This document shows, piece by piece, positions 53,032-61,699 of a DNA stretch of 64,000 bases. Position numbers and translations under genes: made by a program. The notes beneath the pieces were generated by a model, which saw nothing but the letters and a program-made list of their open reading frames with translations, was not told where the DNA came from and ran no database searches. The stretch is from Natronococcus occultus SP4. Lineage in GTDB: Archaea > Halobacteriota > Halobacteria > Halobacteriales > Natrialbaceae. Location: the NCBI RefSeq assembly GCF_000328685.1, contig NC_019974.1, positions 2,099,001 to 2,163,000 of the forward strand, in the 5' to 3' direction. Within the stretch, counting starts at the first letter, position 1; each line of letters starts with the position of its first letter.

Positions 53032-53414
53032 GCGCGTTCACCACCGTCGGCAGCGACGTGCTGGCCGGCATCGCCGTCGGCTTCGGTCGACACCTCGTGG
53101 CTCACGCCGTACTGCGCGTCCAGCCGATCGCGCTGCCACGCGTAGGCCACACACAGGACGAACACGCCGATCGGAGAGCCGAGTGCGGTCAGGAAGTAGT
53201 GAAGCTGAAAGCCAAACACCTGCGTACTGGTCATGGTGTCCGTCGCGATCCAGGTCGCCGTCACCGGCCCGAACGTGACCAGTACCCAGACGGCGAACAG
53301 TCCCCAAATCACCTTCAGGTGATCCCGCATGAACGGCGTTGCAGGCTTGAACATGTGTATCCTGCTGTCGAGGTAGTCGGCGGTCTCACCGTTCGGCGTC
53401 TCGTCGTCGGTCAT
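53028..53414 (-). CDS. DUF4212 small subunit of sodium/substrate symporter
   Basis: A 128-residue protein with two membrane helices. The DUF4212 pattern is present: MRDHLKVIWGLFAVWVLVTFG, then GFQLHYFLTALGSPIGVFVLCVAY. It accompanies the SSS large subunit encoded directly downstream (4-nt overlap) and is itself preceded by a 39-residue ORF with another ATGA overlap. Function of the subunit is unknown in detail; it probably assists assembly or coupling. Confidence 0.92.
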   Translation of the reverse strand: MTDDETPNGETADYLDSRIHMFKPATPFMRDHLKVIWGLFAVWVLVTFGPVTATWIATDTMTSTQVFGFQLHYFLTALGSPIGVFVLCVAYAWQRDRLDAQYGVSHEVSTEADGDAGQHVAADGGERA

Positions 53415-53530
53415 CGGTCTCCCCTCACGCTCGAACCGGCCATCGACGTTCCGCCCGACTGGAGCCGCTGTCGGAGCTTCCGTCTCTCGAGGTGAACGCA
53501 GTGGGGTTCGGTATCGCAGCTGTCTCGCAT
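53411..53530 (-). CDS. 39-residue ORF translationally coupled to DUF4212
   Basis: ATG at 53530 opens a frame (MRDSCDTEPHCVHLERRKLR) whose TGA overlaps the DUF4212 ATG in an ATGA arrangement. The peptide is hydrophilic with Cys5, His10, Cys11 and His13, then basic. A TATA-like TTTAA (about 53559-53563, minus) is placed for a near-leaderless start here. The coupling suggests it is truly translated, possibly as a leader that tunes symporter expression, or as a tiny zinc-binding peptide. Confidence 0.5.
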   Translation of the reverse strand: MRDSCDTEPHCVHLERRKLRQRLQSGGTSMAGSSVRGDR

Positions 53531-53831
53531 ACGGGTCGGTGTTGAATTATAGTGATCGTTAAACCGCACATTGATCACAATAATTGCACGGAGTTTCCGC
53601 AGGAAAGTTCATAGGTAACACGTACCAGGGTCGAGACCGGTAGTTCGGATGTTGGGACGATCGAACCGGGTAGCAAGCGCCCAGGAAGTGACGCCGTCGT
53701 CGCTCGAACTCGAACGTGACACGCGGTACCCGTCTCGAGTCGACGACCGGCGTGTGAGGATGTGAAACCGCCACTACCGAGATAAACGATTAGGAACGTC
53801 GACGACGGGGTTGCGGTCGAATCGTCGTCGG
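53531..53831 (-). other. Regulatory intergenic region upstream of the symporter operon
   Basis: About 300 bp with no credible gene. It contains the promoter region (AT-rich 53540-53590) and a short inverted repeat TTTCC-GCA-GGAAA (53594-53606) that could bind a regulator. The repeated TGATC words (53552-53556, 53573-53577) flank the TATA region. Beyond 53620 only GC-rich, non-coding-looking DNA is seen. Confidence 0.4.
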
Positions 53832-54003
53832 CGTTTATCTCGCCGAACTCGGCGGCCGTCGGATACCGGAGCGGCGCCGCGAGCAGCGACGCGACCGAAA
53901 CCGGTCGGAAGAGCCCGAGGACGGCGACGATCGCGATCGGGACTTTCAGCGAGCGGAAGCCGACCGCCCGCCAGGTCGAGGGAGCCTCGAGCCCCTCGAG
54001 CCG
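53832..54003 (-). pseudogene. Decayed partial duplicate of the sensor-domain membrane gene
   Basis: About 172 bp align with 54547-54721 inside the intact gene, with long identical blocks such as CGGATACCGGAGCGGCGCCG and GAAGCCGACCGCCCGCCAGG. The copy contains only the central membrane segment; it lacks both ends and has no start codon. A weaker similarity to the start region of the intact gene (GATCAGTTG-TACGT-CG at 54026-54041 versus 55046-55062) suggests a larger ancestral copy with an internal deletion. Confidence 0.8.
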
Positions 54004-54027
54004 TGAACCGCGCGGCCGTCGCGAGGA

Positions 54028-54309
54028 TCAGTTGTACGTCCGATCGTCGAACGTGGCGCCGTCGCTCGAGTCCTCGGACCCGGAGTTCGACAGCCGGGGC
54101 GTGAACCCACCCGTGAGGATGACGGCGACGACGACCAACGCCGCTGAGAGGACGACGAAGTCGGCGCTGGGTTCGTAGCCCGCCAGTCCCGCACCCGTCG
54201 AGACAACGAAGATCGCGACCGTGAACACGACCGTCGCCAGCAGGCCGACGACGACGATCCCGATCGCGCTCGCGAGCAGTCCGCGGAGAATGCTCCGTAC
54301 TGAAGACAT
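54028..54309 (-). CDS. Small two-helix membrane protein
   Basis: A 93-residue protein with two hydrophobic helices (LLASAIGIVVVGLLATVVFT and VVLSAALVVVAVILTG) and an acidic C-terminal tail (NSGSEDSSDGATFDDRTYN). The function is unknown. It lies between the intact sensor-domain gene and its decayed duplicate, and its last codons may be derived from the duplicated upstream region. Confidence 0.65.
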   Translation of the reverse strand: MSSVRSILRGLLASAIGIVVVGLLATVVFTVAIFVVSTGAGLAGYEPSADFVVLSAALVVVAVILTGGFTPRLSNSGSEDSSDGATFDDRTYN

Positions 54310-54370
54310 CGAGCGATCGTTTCGGGGCCGATGCCGTAGTGGTTGCGGCCACGGGCCCGTCGGGAGACTC

Positions 54371-55045
54371 TCACGAATCAGACGCCGACGCCGCAGCGGG
54401 CTCGCCCACAAGCGCCGCACAGATCCTTGCACAGACGTAGGCGACGCCGTTCGCGAGGTGAACGAAGACGATCAACCCCACCGCGCCGAGTACGCCCGCC
54501 AGCGCGGCTTCTGGCGCCGTCTCGATCGCCCACGTGACCGGTTCGCCGTTTATCTCGCCGAACTCGGCGGTCGTCGGATACCGGAGCGGCGCCGCGAGCA
54601 GCGACGCGATCGACGCCAGCAAGAAGAGCCCGAGAACGGCGACGATCGCGATCGGCACCTTCAGCGAGAGGAAGCCGACCGCCCGCCAGGTCGAGGGGGC
54701 GTCGAGGAACGCTCGGAGCCGCGACCGCGTGCCGTCGGTCGCCTCGAGGTCGTCGTACGCCCGGAGGTCGGTATCGAGCAAGACGTTGGCGAGCTGGCGT
54801 TCGAACCCCGCGACGACGCGGGCGGCGAGCAGCGTTCCGAAGAGGATCACCACACCGACGAGGACGACCGACAGCACGAGCCCCGCGATCAGCCCGACGC
54901 CGAACAGCATGTGGTAGAAAAACCCGAGCGGGATCGCCAGGAAGAGATAGAGGACGTTCTTGTAAGTCTGGGGATCGACGAGCGCGCCGAGACCGCCCGA
55001 GACCGCCCGTCGTCCGACGCCGGTAGAGCGCGTGGCCGAGCTCAT
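54371..55045 (-). CDS. Sensor-domain-like membrane protein
   Basis: A 224-residue protein with about four hydrophobic helices arranged as two pairs: LYLFLAIPLGFFYHMLFGV with LVLSVVLVGVVILFGTLL, then a cytosolic loop (about 75-115), VGFLSLKVPIAIVAVLGLFL, and a final pair. The WRAVGFLSLKVP and LRYPTT segments fit the putative-sensor family (PF13796-type), often attached to histidine kinases, but here without any kinase. The start is the ATG at 55045. A partial duplicate lies 370 bp downstream. Confidence 0.75.
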   Translation of the reverse strand: MSSATRSTGVGRRAVSGGLGALVDPQTYKNVLYLFLAIPLGFFYHMLFGVGLIAGLVLSVVLVGVVILFGTLLAARVVAGFERQLANVLLDTDLRAYDDLEATDGTRSRLRAFLDAPSTWRAVGFLSLKVPIAIVAVLGLFLLASIASLLAAPLRYPTTAEFGEINGEPVTWAIETAPEAALAGVLGAVGLIVFVHLANGVAYVCARICAALVGEPAAASASDS

Positions 55046-55121
55046 GATCAGTTGATACGTTCGGACCGGTGACCAAAAGTTCCACCGGTTGTTCCCGTGG
55101 GATCCCGTCCGTAACCGCCCC

Positions 55122-55457
55122 TCAGCGGCTGTACGTCTCGAGGCGGACGATCGCTCCCGCTTCGATTCGGAAGAAGTCGGCGAACTCGAACAGGACTGTG
55201 TCGTCGGCGTCGTCACAGACGCGACCCCGGGCCGCGACGGCTCCGCCGTCCGCGAGGACGCCGTCGAGCTCGTGACGCGTCTCCGCGTTCGGGCGGTCCT
55301 CGCGCATGAACCGGACGAACGACTCCCGGTCCTCGAAGCGACGATCGGGGCGTTGCTGGACGAACTCGGGGGCGAGGACGTCCTCGAGGGCCGCGTACTC
55401 GTGGGCGTCGAGCGACTCGTAGTAGCGTTCGACGAGGGCGACGGCGTCCATACCCAT
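55122..55457 (-). CDS. SnoaL/NTF2-like fold protein
   Basis: A 111-residue protein with the NTF2-like opening VALVERYYESLDAHEYAALE, then APEFVQQRPDRRFEDRESF and a strand pair ending FFRIEAGAIVRLETYSR. Such proteins bind small molecules or act as isomerases or hydrolases; none of the specific catalytic residues can be confirmed. The start may be at 55457 or two codons later. A second NTF2-like gene with similar layout is at 62345. Confidence 0.82.
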   Translation of the reverse strand: MGMDAVALVERYYESLDAHEYAALEDVLAPEFVQQRPDRRFEDRESFVRFMREDRPNAETRHELDGVLADGGAVAARGRVCDDADDTVLFEFADFFRIEAGAIVRLETYSR

Positions 55458-55590
55458 AGCTCTCGGCGGCAGGGAGAAAAGTGCCGTCCTCGGCGTGCGA
55501 GGTTTGGCTCGCTTCTCCGGAACCGAACAGACGCAGGCGCAGACGTCGTCCCCGGGAACGCTTACGGCCGTGCCCCGCAATACCATACGC

Positions 55591-57390
55591 ATGGCGACCG
55601 ACGACTTCCGGACGGCCGTCTCGCTCGAGGAACTGCGTGAGCAGGGCCGCGCGCAGGTCGGCGTCGACGGGACGCCGCTGGCGCTGTTCTACCACGAAGG
55701 CGAGGTGCGGGCCGTCGACAACCGCTGTCCGCACATGGGATTTCCCCTCTCGGAGGGGACCGTCGACGACGGCGTCCTCACCTGCCACTGGCACCACGCG
55801 CGGTTCGAACTCGCCTGCGGAGACACGTTCGATCCCTGGGCCGACGACGTCCAGACCTACCCCGTCGAGGTTCGGGACGGCGACGTCCGCGTGAATCCGA
55901 CACCCGATCGCGAGCGCCCGCCCGCCGAACGCTGGGCGAGCCGCCTCGAGGCCGGGCTCGAGGAGAACCTCGGGCTCGTCCTGGCGAAGGCGACGATCGG
56001 CCTGCTCGACGCCGGCGTCGACTACCGCGAGCCGACCGCGACCGTCCTCGACTTTGGCACCAGCTACCGCGAGGACGGCTGGGGGTCGGGGCTGACGATC
56101 CTGGGCTGTCTGGCGAATACGATCGACGTCCTCGAACCCGAGGACCGGAAGCGAGCGCTGTACACCGGGGCCCGCCGCGTCGCCGACGACTGCGTGGGGG
56201 AACCGCCGAGCTTCGACCAGCCCTCGTTCTCGACCCGCGAGGTCGCGTTCGACCGATTGAAGCGCTGGTTCCGCGACTGCGTCGAGGTCCGGGACGCCGA
56301 CGGCGCGGAGCGGTGTCTGCGAACCGCCGTCGCCGCCGACCGATCCGCGGGCGAACTCGCCGAGCTGGTCTTCGCCGCGGCGACCGACCACCCCTACCTC
56401 TCGACCGGGCACGTGCTGGACTTCGCGAACAAGGCCTTCGAGAGCCTCGAGCACGCCGGTCGCGAGCACACCGACGACGTCCTCGCGAGTCTGGTCGAGC
56501 CGCTGGTCACCGCCGGGCGAAGCGACGAGCGCTCGGCGTGGCGCCAGCCCGTCGACCTCGTCGCCCTGCTCGAGGACGTCTACGGCGGCGACGTCACCGA
56601 AACGGAGGGGCTCGAGGACCTGGTCGCCGAGGCCGCGAGCGCGGACTGGGAGCCACCGGCCGACCTCCAGGAGACGCTGCTTTCGGACGACCCCGAGGCG
56701 ATCGTTGCGGCGCTTGCGGACGCGATCCGGGAGGGTGCGGCGAGCGAGAACCTCGCGAGCGAGGTCGCACACGCGGCCGCGACGCGGGTCGCGCAGTTCG
56801 GGACGGGCAACGAGTTCGCCGACTGGAACACGGTCCATCACACGTTCACCTACGCCAACGCCGTCCACGGCGCGACCCGTCGGACCGACGCGGTCGAGCT
56901 CTACCGGGGCGTCTTCGACGCCGCGCTCAGCGTCTACCTCGATCGCTTCCTCAACACGCCGCCCGCGCCGATCCCGGAGCCGGGCGCCACCGACACCGAC
57001 AGGGAGCCCGCGGACGTCCTCGCGGACCTGCTCACGACGTTCGACGTCGAGGGCGAGGTCGATGAGGCGGGACGGCTCGTCGGGGAGTTCCTCGACTGTG
57101 GGGGCGACCCCGAGGAGCTGAAACGAGTCCTCGGACGCGGGCTCTTGCGGGAAGACGCGGGCTTCCACACGATCCAGAACGTCGAGGCCGCGATCCGGCA
57201 GTTCGATCTCGCCGAGGGACGCTCGAGCGGCGAGCGCACCGGGAGCGTCGACCGCGAGCTCCGTCGGCGCGTTCCGCTGATCGCCACGGCCCGGTACATG
57301 GCCGCGCACTTCCCGACCCGTCGGGAGGCCGAACAGACATTTACGATCGCCGCGCGGCTGAACCGCGGCGAGGCGATCCACGAGGAGTGA
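55591..57390 (+). CDS. Rieske [2Fe-2S] protein with a long helical domain
   Basis: A 599-residue cytosolic protein. Residues 9-105 are a Rieske domain with both cluster boxes: CPH (Cys46, His48) and CHWHH (Cys65, His68). The remaining 480 residues are helical, with recurring His/Asn-bearing motifs: SYREDGWGSGLTILGCLAN, YLSTGHVLDFANKAFESLEH, WNTVHHTFTYANAVHGATRR and GFHTIQNVEAAIRQF. These could form a metal site fed by the Rieske cluster, but there is no classical mononuclear-iron oxygenase domain. I have seen this layout in other prokaryotes without assigned function. The start at 55591 fits the first Rieske strand. Confidence 0.85.
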   Translation: MATDDFRTAVSLEELREQGRAQVGVDGTPLALFYHEGEVRAVDNRCPHMGFPLSEGTVDDGVLTCHWHHARFELACGDTFDPWADDVQTYPVEVRDGDVRVNPTPDRERPPAERWASRLEAGLEENLGLVLAKATIGLLDAGVDYREPTATVLDFGTSYREDGWGSGLTILGCLANTIDVLEPEDRKRALYTGARRVADDCVGEPPSFDQPSFSTREVAFDRLKRWFRDCVEVRDADGAERCLRTAVAADRSAGELAELVFAAATDHPYLSTGHVLDFANKAFESLEHAGREHTDDVLASLVEPLVTAGRSDERSAWRQPVDLVALLEDVYGGDVTETEGLEDLVAEAASADWEPPADLQETLLSDDPEAIVAALADAIREGAASENLASEVAHAAATRVAQFGTGNEFADWNTVHHTFTYANAVHGATRRTDAVELYRGVFDAALSVYLDRFLNTPPAPIPEPGATDTDREPADVLADLLTTFDVEGEVDEAGRLVGEFLDCGGDPEELKRVLGRGLLREDAGFHTIQNVEAAIRQFDLAEGRSSGERTGSVDRELRRRVPLIATARYMAAHFPTRREAEQTFTIAARLNRGEAIHEE

Positions 57391-57461
57391 CGAGGACGAC
57401 GTCCGCGATCGCGGTTCGGGCGCCGATACCGTTTTGACGGGTCCTCTCGTAGCTCCCTGAT

Positions 57462-58256
57462 ATGTCAGTTCGCGACGACGTGGTGGCTCTCTCCGCGGTC
57501 GGGCTTTCGGTCGTCATGCTCGCGTATCTCGCCGCGATGGGGTACGACCTCGCGGTCGGGACGCCGCCCTGGATCCTGTTTTTCGTCTCGGTGGGCGGGT
57601 TCGCTTTCGTCGCCGCGCTCGCGGTTCGTTCCGGAACGTGGACCGCCGTCCTCGTCTCGGTAGTCGTCCTCGCGCTCGTCCCTCATCTCGGCGACCTCGG
57701 GCTCGGGCCGTACTTTCTGACCTTCGGCGCCGTCACTCGCGCGCTCGCGTTCGCCTGCGTCGGCGGAACCGTCCTGATCGCGCTCGAGCACGCGGTCCGG
57801 AACCGGGAACGGGTGCTCGAGTCGGTCTCGAGAGGGACGATCATCGCGAGCCTCGGCGTCGGCGTCGGTCATCTGCTCACGGTCGTCCTCGTCGCCGAGG
57901 CGGCCGGCGACGGCGTCTCCGGTATCGTCAGCGAACCGTTCGCCGCACAGCCGGTCGAGTACGCCATGCTCGCACTCGTGGTGACCGGCCTCGTCGCGCT
58001 CGGCGCGGTTCCGACGCTGCTGTACGCCCGCTGGGGGCTGCGGTTGCCCGCGGTGGTCGTCGCGGTCGGTTTCGCGCTCGCCACCGTTCGCACGTGGCGC
58101 TACGTACACGACACCGTCCACCTGGGTGCCTCCCCGTCGCCGATGATCACCTACGCGGTGTTGTGGTTCGTTCCCTTCGCGCTCGCACTCGTCGTCGGCG
58201 GTCTCGAGTACCTCCGGATTCGAGGACGTTCGGGGCGGGCCGGGACGCCGAACTGA
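57462..58256 (+). CDS. Polytopic membrane protein of unknown function
   Basis: A 264-residue protein with about eight hydrophobic helices and short polar loops. The only longer loops are around residues 108-122 (EHAVRNRERVLESVSRGTI) and near the end (WRYVHDTVHLGASPSP). The family is not recognised. It lies between the Rieske gene and tsr3; a T-run (TTTTTT near 58282) follows its stop and may terminate it. Confidence 0.62.
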   Translation: MSVRDDVVALSAVGLSVVMLAYLAAMGYDLAVGTPPWILFFVSVGGFAFVAALAVRSGTWTAVLVSVVVLALVPHLGDLGLGPYFLTFGAVTRALAFACVGGTVLIALEHAVRNRERVLESVSRGTIIASLGVGVGHLLTVVLVAEAAGDGVSGIVSEPFAAQPVEYAMLALVVTGLVALGAVPTLLYARWGLRLPAVVVAVGFALATVRTWRYVHDTVHLGASPSPMITYAVLWFVPFALALVVGGLEYLRIRGRSGRAGTPN

Positions 58257-58313
58257 ATCGGTGGGGTCGCATCGACTCGCTTTTTTCGTCGCCGGACCTA
58301 CCGTCGGTTGACC

Positions 58314-58823
58314 GTGGAGTGTCACGTCTACTACGAGGGCGACGACGATCCCGAGAAGTGCACCGCGCGCCGGCTCGAGCAGTTCGACGAGGCGACGCTG
58401 TACCGGACGATGGGACAGGTGCCCTACGGCGTCGTTCTCAACCCCCACGCCGAGCGGGCGCTCTCGCCGGCCGACGCCGATGAGGCCCTGGGGACGCTGG
58501 TCGCGCTCGACTGCTCCTGGGAGTCCGCCGAGGAGGCCGCGTTCCGGATGAACGGGGTCCATCGGGCGCTGCCCTTCCTCGTGGCCGCGAACCCGGTCAA
58601 CTACGGCCGTCCGTTCCGGCTGACGACCGTCGAGGCGCTGGCGGCCGCCTGCTGTATCCTCGGCGCCCGGGAGCGGGCCGAGGAGCTGCTCGAACCGTTC
58701 CGCTGGGGGGAGACGTTCCTGACGCTCAACGAGGAACCGCTACGTCGGTACAGCGAGTGTGCGGACTCGAGCGAGGTCGTCGCGGTCCAGGAGGAGTATC
58801 TGGCCGACGAGGACGCGGCCTGA
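58314..58823 (+). CDS. tsr3: 16S rRNA aminocarboxypropyltransferase Tsr3 (DUF367)
   Basis: A 169-residue SAM-dependent enzyme that adds the aminocarboxypropyl group to a small-subunit rRNA pseudouridine. The family pattern is clear: [63 protein letters not shown] with the substrate loop, and [15 protein letters not shown]. No ATG is available. The GTG at 58314 gives the usual short N-terminus (MECHVYYEG); the TTG at 58308 is the alternative. Confidence 0.92.
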   Translation: MECHVYYEGDDDPEKCTARRLEQFDEATLYRTMGQVPYGVVLNPHAERALSPADADEALGTLVALDCSWESAEEAAFRMNGVHRALPFLVAANPVNYGRPFRLTTVEALAAACCILGARERAEELLEPFRWGETFLTLNEEPLRRYSECADSSEVVAVQEEYLADEDAA

Positions 58824-58825
58824 GC

Positions 58826-59758
58826 TCAGCGCCGATCCGCGTCGGGACGCCCGCGACCGCTCGCGCTGGCCCGCTGGCGGCGTGCGAGCCACCACTCGTA
58901 GCAGGCGTAGCCGAACGTGACACCGCCGCCCAACAGCAACACCGGGACGACGGCCAGCACTCGACCGACGTCTCCGCCCGGTTCACTGGCAGCAAAATAG
59001 CCGACTGCCAGCCCGAGACCGGCAAACTTGACGGCGACGAGTCCGAGGACGATCCGCATCGGTCGGGTCGTGCTCGGCGTCCTCGGCGCCGCGGTCGGCG
59101 CCGCTTCGGTCCCGTCCTCGAGTGCGCGTTCGAACGTCGGGCGGTGACGGTCGGGGACGGAGACGATCGTCGGGCTCGCGCCGACGCGTCGGCAGACGTA
59201 CAGGCTTACCGTTCCAAGCGAGAGCCGGTGAGCGGCCGTGACGTTCGCGAGATCGATCCGCTTCGTCCCACCGCTGTCGCGCCGGCGGTCGTTTCGCACC
59301 GTGACGCGGCGTTCTGACGGCGCGAACTCGACGGTTGCCTCCGCGGCGCTCGAGACGATCGCCAGGACCATCGTTCCGAGGAAGACCAGCAGGAACGTCG
59401 CTCTCGGCCAGAGAACGCCGACGACGCCGACCGCCGCGGCGCCGACGGCGATCGCGAGCGCCAGGCCCCGGAGGCTGAGTCGATCGGTCAGGTACAGCCT
59501 ATCGAGCCACGTCGGGAGGCTGTCGTGGCGAACAACCAGCCAGCAGGCGACGATCGAGACGGGGCCGCCGACGAGCGCGACGACGAGTGCGAGCGCGACG
59601 GGTGAACCGATCAGCGCCTGGCCGATGACGAGGACGACGGCGGCCGCGACGATCCACGCGCCGAACCCCCCGTACAGGCCGTACGGGGCGTACACCAGAA
59701 CCCGGCGGAACGGCGTCTCGGCCGGCAGCGCCGACCACTCGTGGACCGGTCCGGACAT
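58826..59758 (-). CDS. Membrane protein with a PH-like soluble loop, function unknown
   Basis: A 310-residue protein with two pairs of N-terminal helices ([20 protein letters not shown] and [12 protein letters not shown]; then two more at 110-150), a soluble beta-rich middle ([19 protein letters not shown] to [20 protein letters not shown]) and two C-terminal helices. The middle part has a bacterial PH-like strand pattern, but I cannot be sure. The start is [10 protein letters not shown]. It converges with tsr3, with 2 bp between stops. Confidence 0.68.
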   Translation of the reverse strand: MSGPVHEWSALPAETPFRRVLVYAPYGLYGGFGAWIVAAAVVLVIGQALIGSPVALALVVALVGGPVSIVACWLVVRHDSLPTWLDRLYLTDRLSLRGLALAIAVGAAAVGVVGVLWPRATFLLVFLGTMVLAIVSSAAEATVEFAPSERRVTVRNDRRRDSGGTKRIDLANVTAAHRLSLGTVSLYVCRRVGASPTIVSVPDRHRPTFERALEDGTEAAPTAAPRTPSTTRPMRIVLGLVAVKFAGLGLAVGYFAASEPGGDVGRVLAVVPVLLLGGGVTFGYACYEWWLARRQRASASGRGRPDADRR

Positions 59759-59819
59759 GGGCGACGGTTCGTGTCGGAAAACGATAACTATTGGGCTCGC
59801 TCTCGGCGGACCACAGCGG

Positions 59820-59826
59820 TTATATG
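59820..59826 (+). promoter_or_regulatory. TATA box of the L40e gene
   Basis: TTATATG is centred about 26 nt before the ATG at 59849, so the mRNA should be leaderless. Confidence 0.65.
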
Positions 59827-59848
59827 CACTACGGGCCAACGGAGCGAC

Positions 59849-59998
59849 ATGCCAAGTTTCGACGCCGCCGAAAGCCGGACGCTCCAGAAGATGATCTGCA
59901 TGCGCTGTAACGCTCGCAACCCGCGCGACGCCGACAGCTGCCGCAAGTGCGGCTACAAGAACCTCCGCCCGAAGGCGACCGAGCCACGAGCGGCGTAA
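59849..59998 (+). CDS. rpl40e: Large-subunit ribosomal protein L40e
   Basis: A 49-residue protein with the archaeal L40e pattern: a short N-terminus ([16 protein letters not shown]), then a four-cysteine zinc finger CMRCNARN ... CRKCGYKN, and a basic end [11 protein letters not shown]. It is a small zinc protein of the 50S subunit. Promoter placement supports the start at 59849. Confidence 0.95.
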   Translation: MPSFDAAESRTLQKMICMRCNARNPRDADSCRKCGYKNLRPKATEPRAA

Positions 59999-60085
59999 CG
60001 AGTCGTTCTCCGCGGGCCGTGTTTTGGCCCGCAGCGTTCTCTGCTCCCAGCACCGACAGTCTCGGGTCCGCGTCGAACCGGAGCG

Positions 60086-60697
60086 CTACTCGTCGGGGTA
60101 CTTCGGCTCTCGCTTCTCCGCACGCTCGAGCGCCGTCTCCACGACGTCCCGGACGTCGCCGTGGAAGGCCCCACCGTGGCCCGCGTACATGTGTTCGACT
60201 CCCTCCGGCATTCGCTCGAGCAGGTCCTCAATGCTCTCGATGAGCCGTTCCCGGGACTGGCCGGCCATGTCGGTGCGGCCGAAGCTGCCGTAGTCGAAGG
60301 CGCCGTCGTCGTGGACGACCACGTCCCCCGAAAACAGCGTCGTCTCAGAGACGAACGAGACGTGGTCGTCGGCGTGACCGGGCGTGTAGACGACTTCGAA
60401 CTCCTCGTCGCCGATCCGGACCGTGTCGCCGTCCTCGATCGAGGACGTCCGCGTCGGATGGTGGTCGTAGGCGTATACGTCGGGATCGAGGGCCTCGCAG
60501 ACGGCCTCGAGCTGCTCGACGTGGTCGCCGTGCTGGTGGGTCATCGCGACCGCGTCGAGTTCGTCGGTGTGGCTACGGACCTCGTCGACGATACCGTCCC
60601 ACGAGCCGGCGTCGACCAGCGTCGTTCGTTCGCCCGTGGCGAGGTAGGCGTTACAGGTGAACGTCTCCGCGTCCTCGGTGACGTGATGAACCTCCAT
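60086..60697 (-). CDS. MBL-fold metallo-hydrolase (glyoxalase II-like)
   Basis: A 203-residue protein with the metallo-beta-lactamase motif THQHGDHVEQL (HxHxDH) near residue 74, then YTPGHADDHVSF with the next His, FSGDVVVHDDG with the bridging Asp, and YAGHGG near the end. It is of the size and layout of small glyoxalase II-like hydrolases. The substrate is unknown. The start MEVHHVTED is chosen over an upstream frame extension that lacks the acidic character of the protein. Confidence 0.9.
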   Translation of the reverse strand: MEVHHVTEDAETFTCNAYLATGERTTLVDAGSWDGIVDEVRSHTDELDAVAMTHQHGDHVEQLEAVCEALDPDVYAYDHHPTRTSSIEDGDTVRIGDEEFEVVYTPGHADDHVSFVSETTLFSGDVVVHDDGAFDYGSFGRTDMAGQSRERLIESIEDLLERMPEGVEHMYAGHGGAFHGDVRDVVETALERAEKREPKYPDE

Positions 60698-60876
60698 ACG
60701 GGATCGGTCGTGAGCCGACGGCAAAACGGTACTGCCGGAGTCGCGGTCCCTGGATGAGTTCTCGAAGGTCGTGTCGGAACGTTCCCGGCCCGGACCGGTT
60801 CGGTAGTTGATATTTAAGGTGGTTAAATGACGACCACCACGAAACTTTTCAGTCCTACTCTCCAACTATACACTGT

Positions 60877-61053
60877 ATGGGATTCGGGAGCTACGATGAA
60901 TCCGAGCAACAGGAGGTCGAGGCCGATTTCGACGAGGACGACGCTGTCCAGTCGGAACAGAACCAACACGAGGGCTCGATCGAGTTCGAGAACGGCGCCT
61001 CGAGCGACGAGCTGCTCGATCGCCTCAAGGATATCAAAGACGACCCCGAATGA
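60877..61053 (+). CDS. DUF5786 family small acidic protein
   Basis: A 58-residue, extremely acidic protein starting MGFGSYDESEQQEVEADFDE and ending with a possible amphipathic helix (SDELLDRLKDIKDDPE). I recognise it as the haloarchaeal DUF5786 type. No cysteines or membrane segment. Its stop overlaps the DUF99 start (ATGA), so both are translated from one mRNA. The partnership suggests a helper or regulatory role for the downstream protein. Confidence 0.82.
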   Translation: MGFGSYDESEQQEVEADFDEDDAVQSEQNQHEGSIEFENGASSDELLDRLKDIKDDPE

Positions 61054-61631
61054 AGGCCGGGACGCGGGCGCTCGGCGTCGCCGAGTCGTTCCGCGGTGAG
61101 TCGTCGACCACGGAACGCAGCACGGTCGCCGGGGCCGTCGTCCGTGCCGACCGCGTCGTCGACGGGCTCGGCTACCGACGGTGTACCGTGGGTGGCACCG
61201 ACGCGACCGACGCCGTGTGCGAACTGATCGACGACCTCGGTCGACCAGACGTCAGATACGTGTTGCTCGGCGCAATCGCGCCCGCGTGGTTCAACGTTCT
61301 CGATCTTTCGGCGATCGAACGACGAGTCCAACAGCCGGTGGTGTCGGTAACGTTCGAGGACAGCGAGGGGCTCGAAGCCGGGCTCGAGGACGCCTTCTCC
61401 GGACCGGCGCTCGAAGCGCGGCTGGATCGGTATCGCCGACTGCCGGAGCGTCGACCGGTGTCGGTCGACGGCGAGACGGTCTACGTCCGCAGCGTCGGCC
61501 TCGAGCCCGAGGACGCTGCCGACGTCGTCCGCGCGTTCACGCCGGAAGGCGGTCGTCCGGAGCCGATCCGGGTCGCCCGTCAGGCCGCTCGGGCGGCCGA
61601 TTCGTACGCGAACGCGCTTCTCGGCGAGTGA
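61050..61631 (+). CDS. DUF99 family protein (endonuclease V-like fold)
   Basis: A 193-residue archaeal protein of the UPF0215/DUF99 family. The pattern KAGTRALGVAESF, then VVRADRVVDGLGYRRCTVGG with VLLGAIAPAWFNVLDL, is conserved. Family members share a fold with endonuclease V, which suggests nucleic-acid work, but no activity has been assigned that I know of. It is translationally coupled to DUF5786 and followed 68 bp later by a uracil-DNA glycosylase gene on the same strand, so a DNA-repair context is plausible. Confidence 0.88.
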   Translation: MKAGTRALGVAESFRGESSTTERSTVAGAVVRADRVVDGLGYRRCTVGGTDATDAVCELIDDLGRPDVRYVLLGAIAPAWFNVLDLSAIERRVQQPVVSVTFEDSEGLEAGLEDAFSGPALEARLDRYRRLPERRPVSVDGETVYVRSVGLEPEDAADVVRAFTPEGGRPEPIRVARQAARAADSYANALLGE

Positions 61632-61699
61632 TTCCGGTTCGGGGACGGCCGGCAGCCGCGACCCGAAAGACGTAGTAGGTCGCCGTCTGAGCCACCGCC

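Noticed and set aside
53559-53774. A 71-codon minus-strand ORF upstream of the symporter operon
   Set aside because: Composition is not haloarchaeal, it crosses the AT-rich promoter region, and no homology pattern is visible.
55213-57381. A minus-strand frame of 722 codons opposite the Rieske gene
   Set aside because: The Rieske cluster motifs prove the plus-strand gene. The antisense frame also runs through the NTF2-like gene in another frame.
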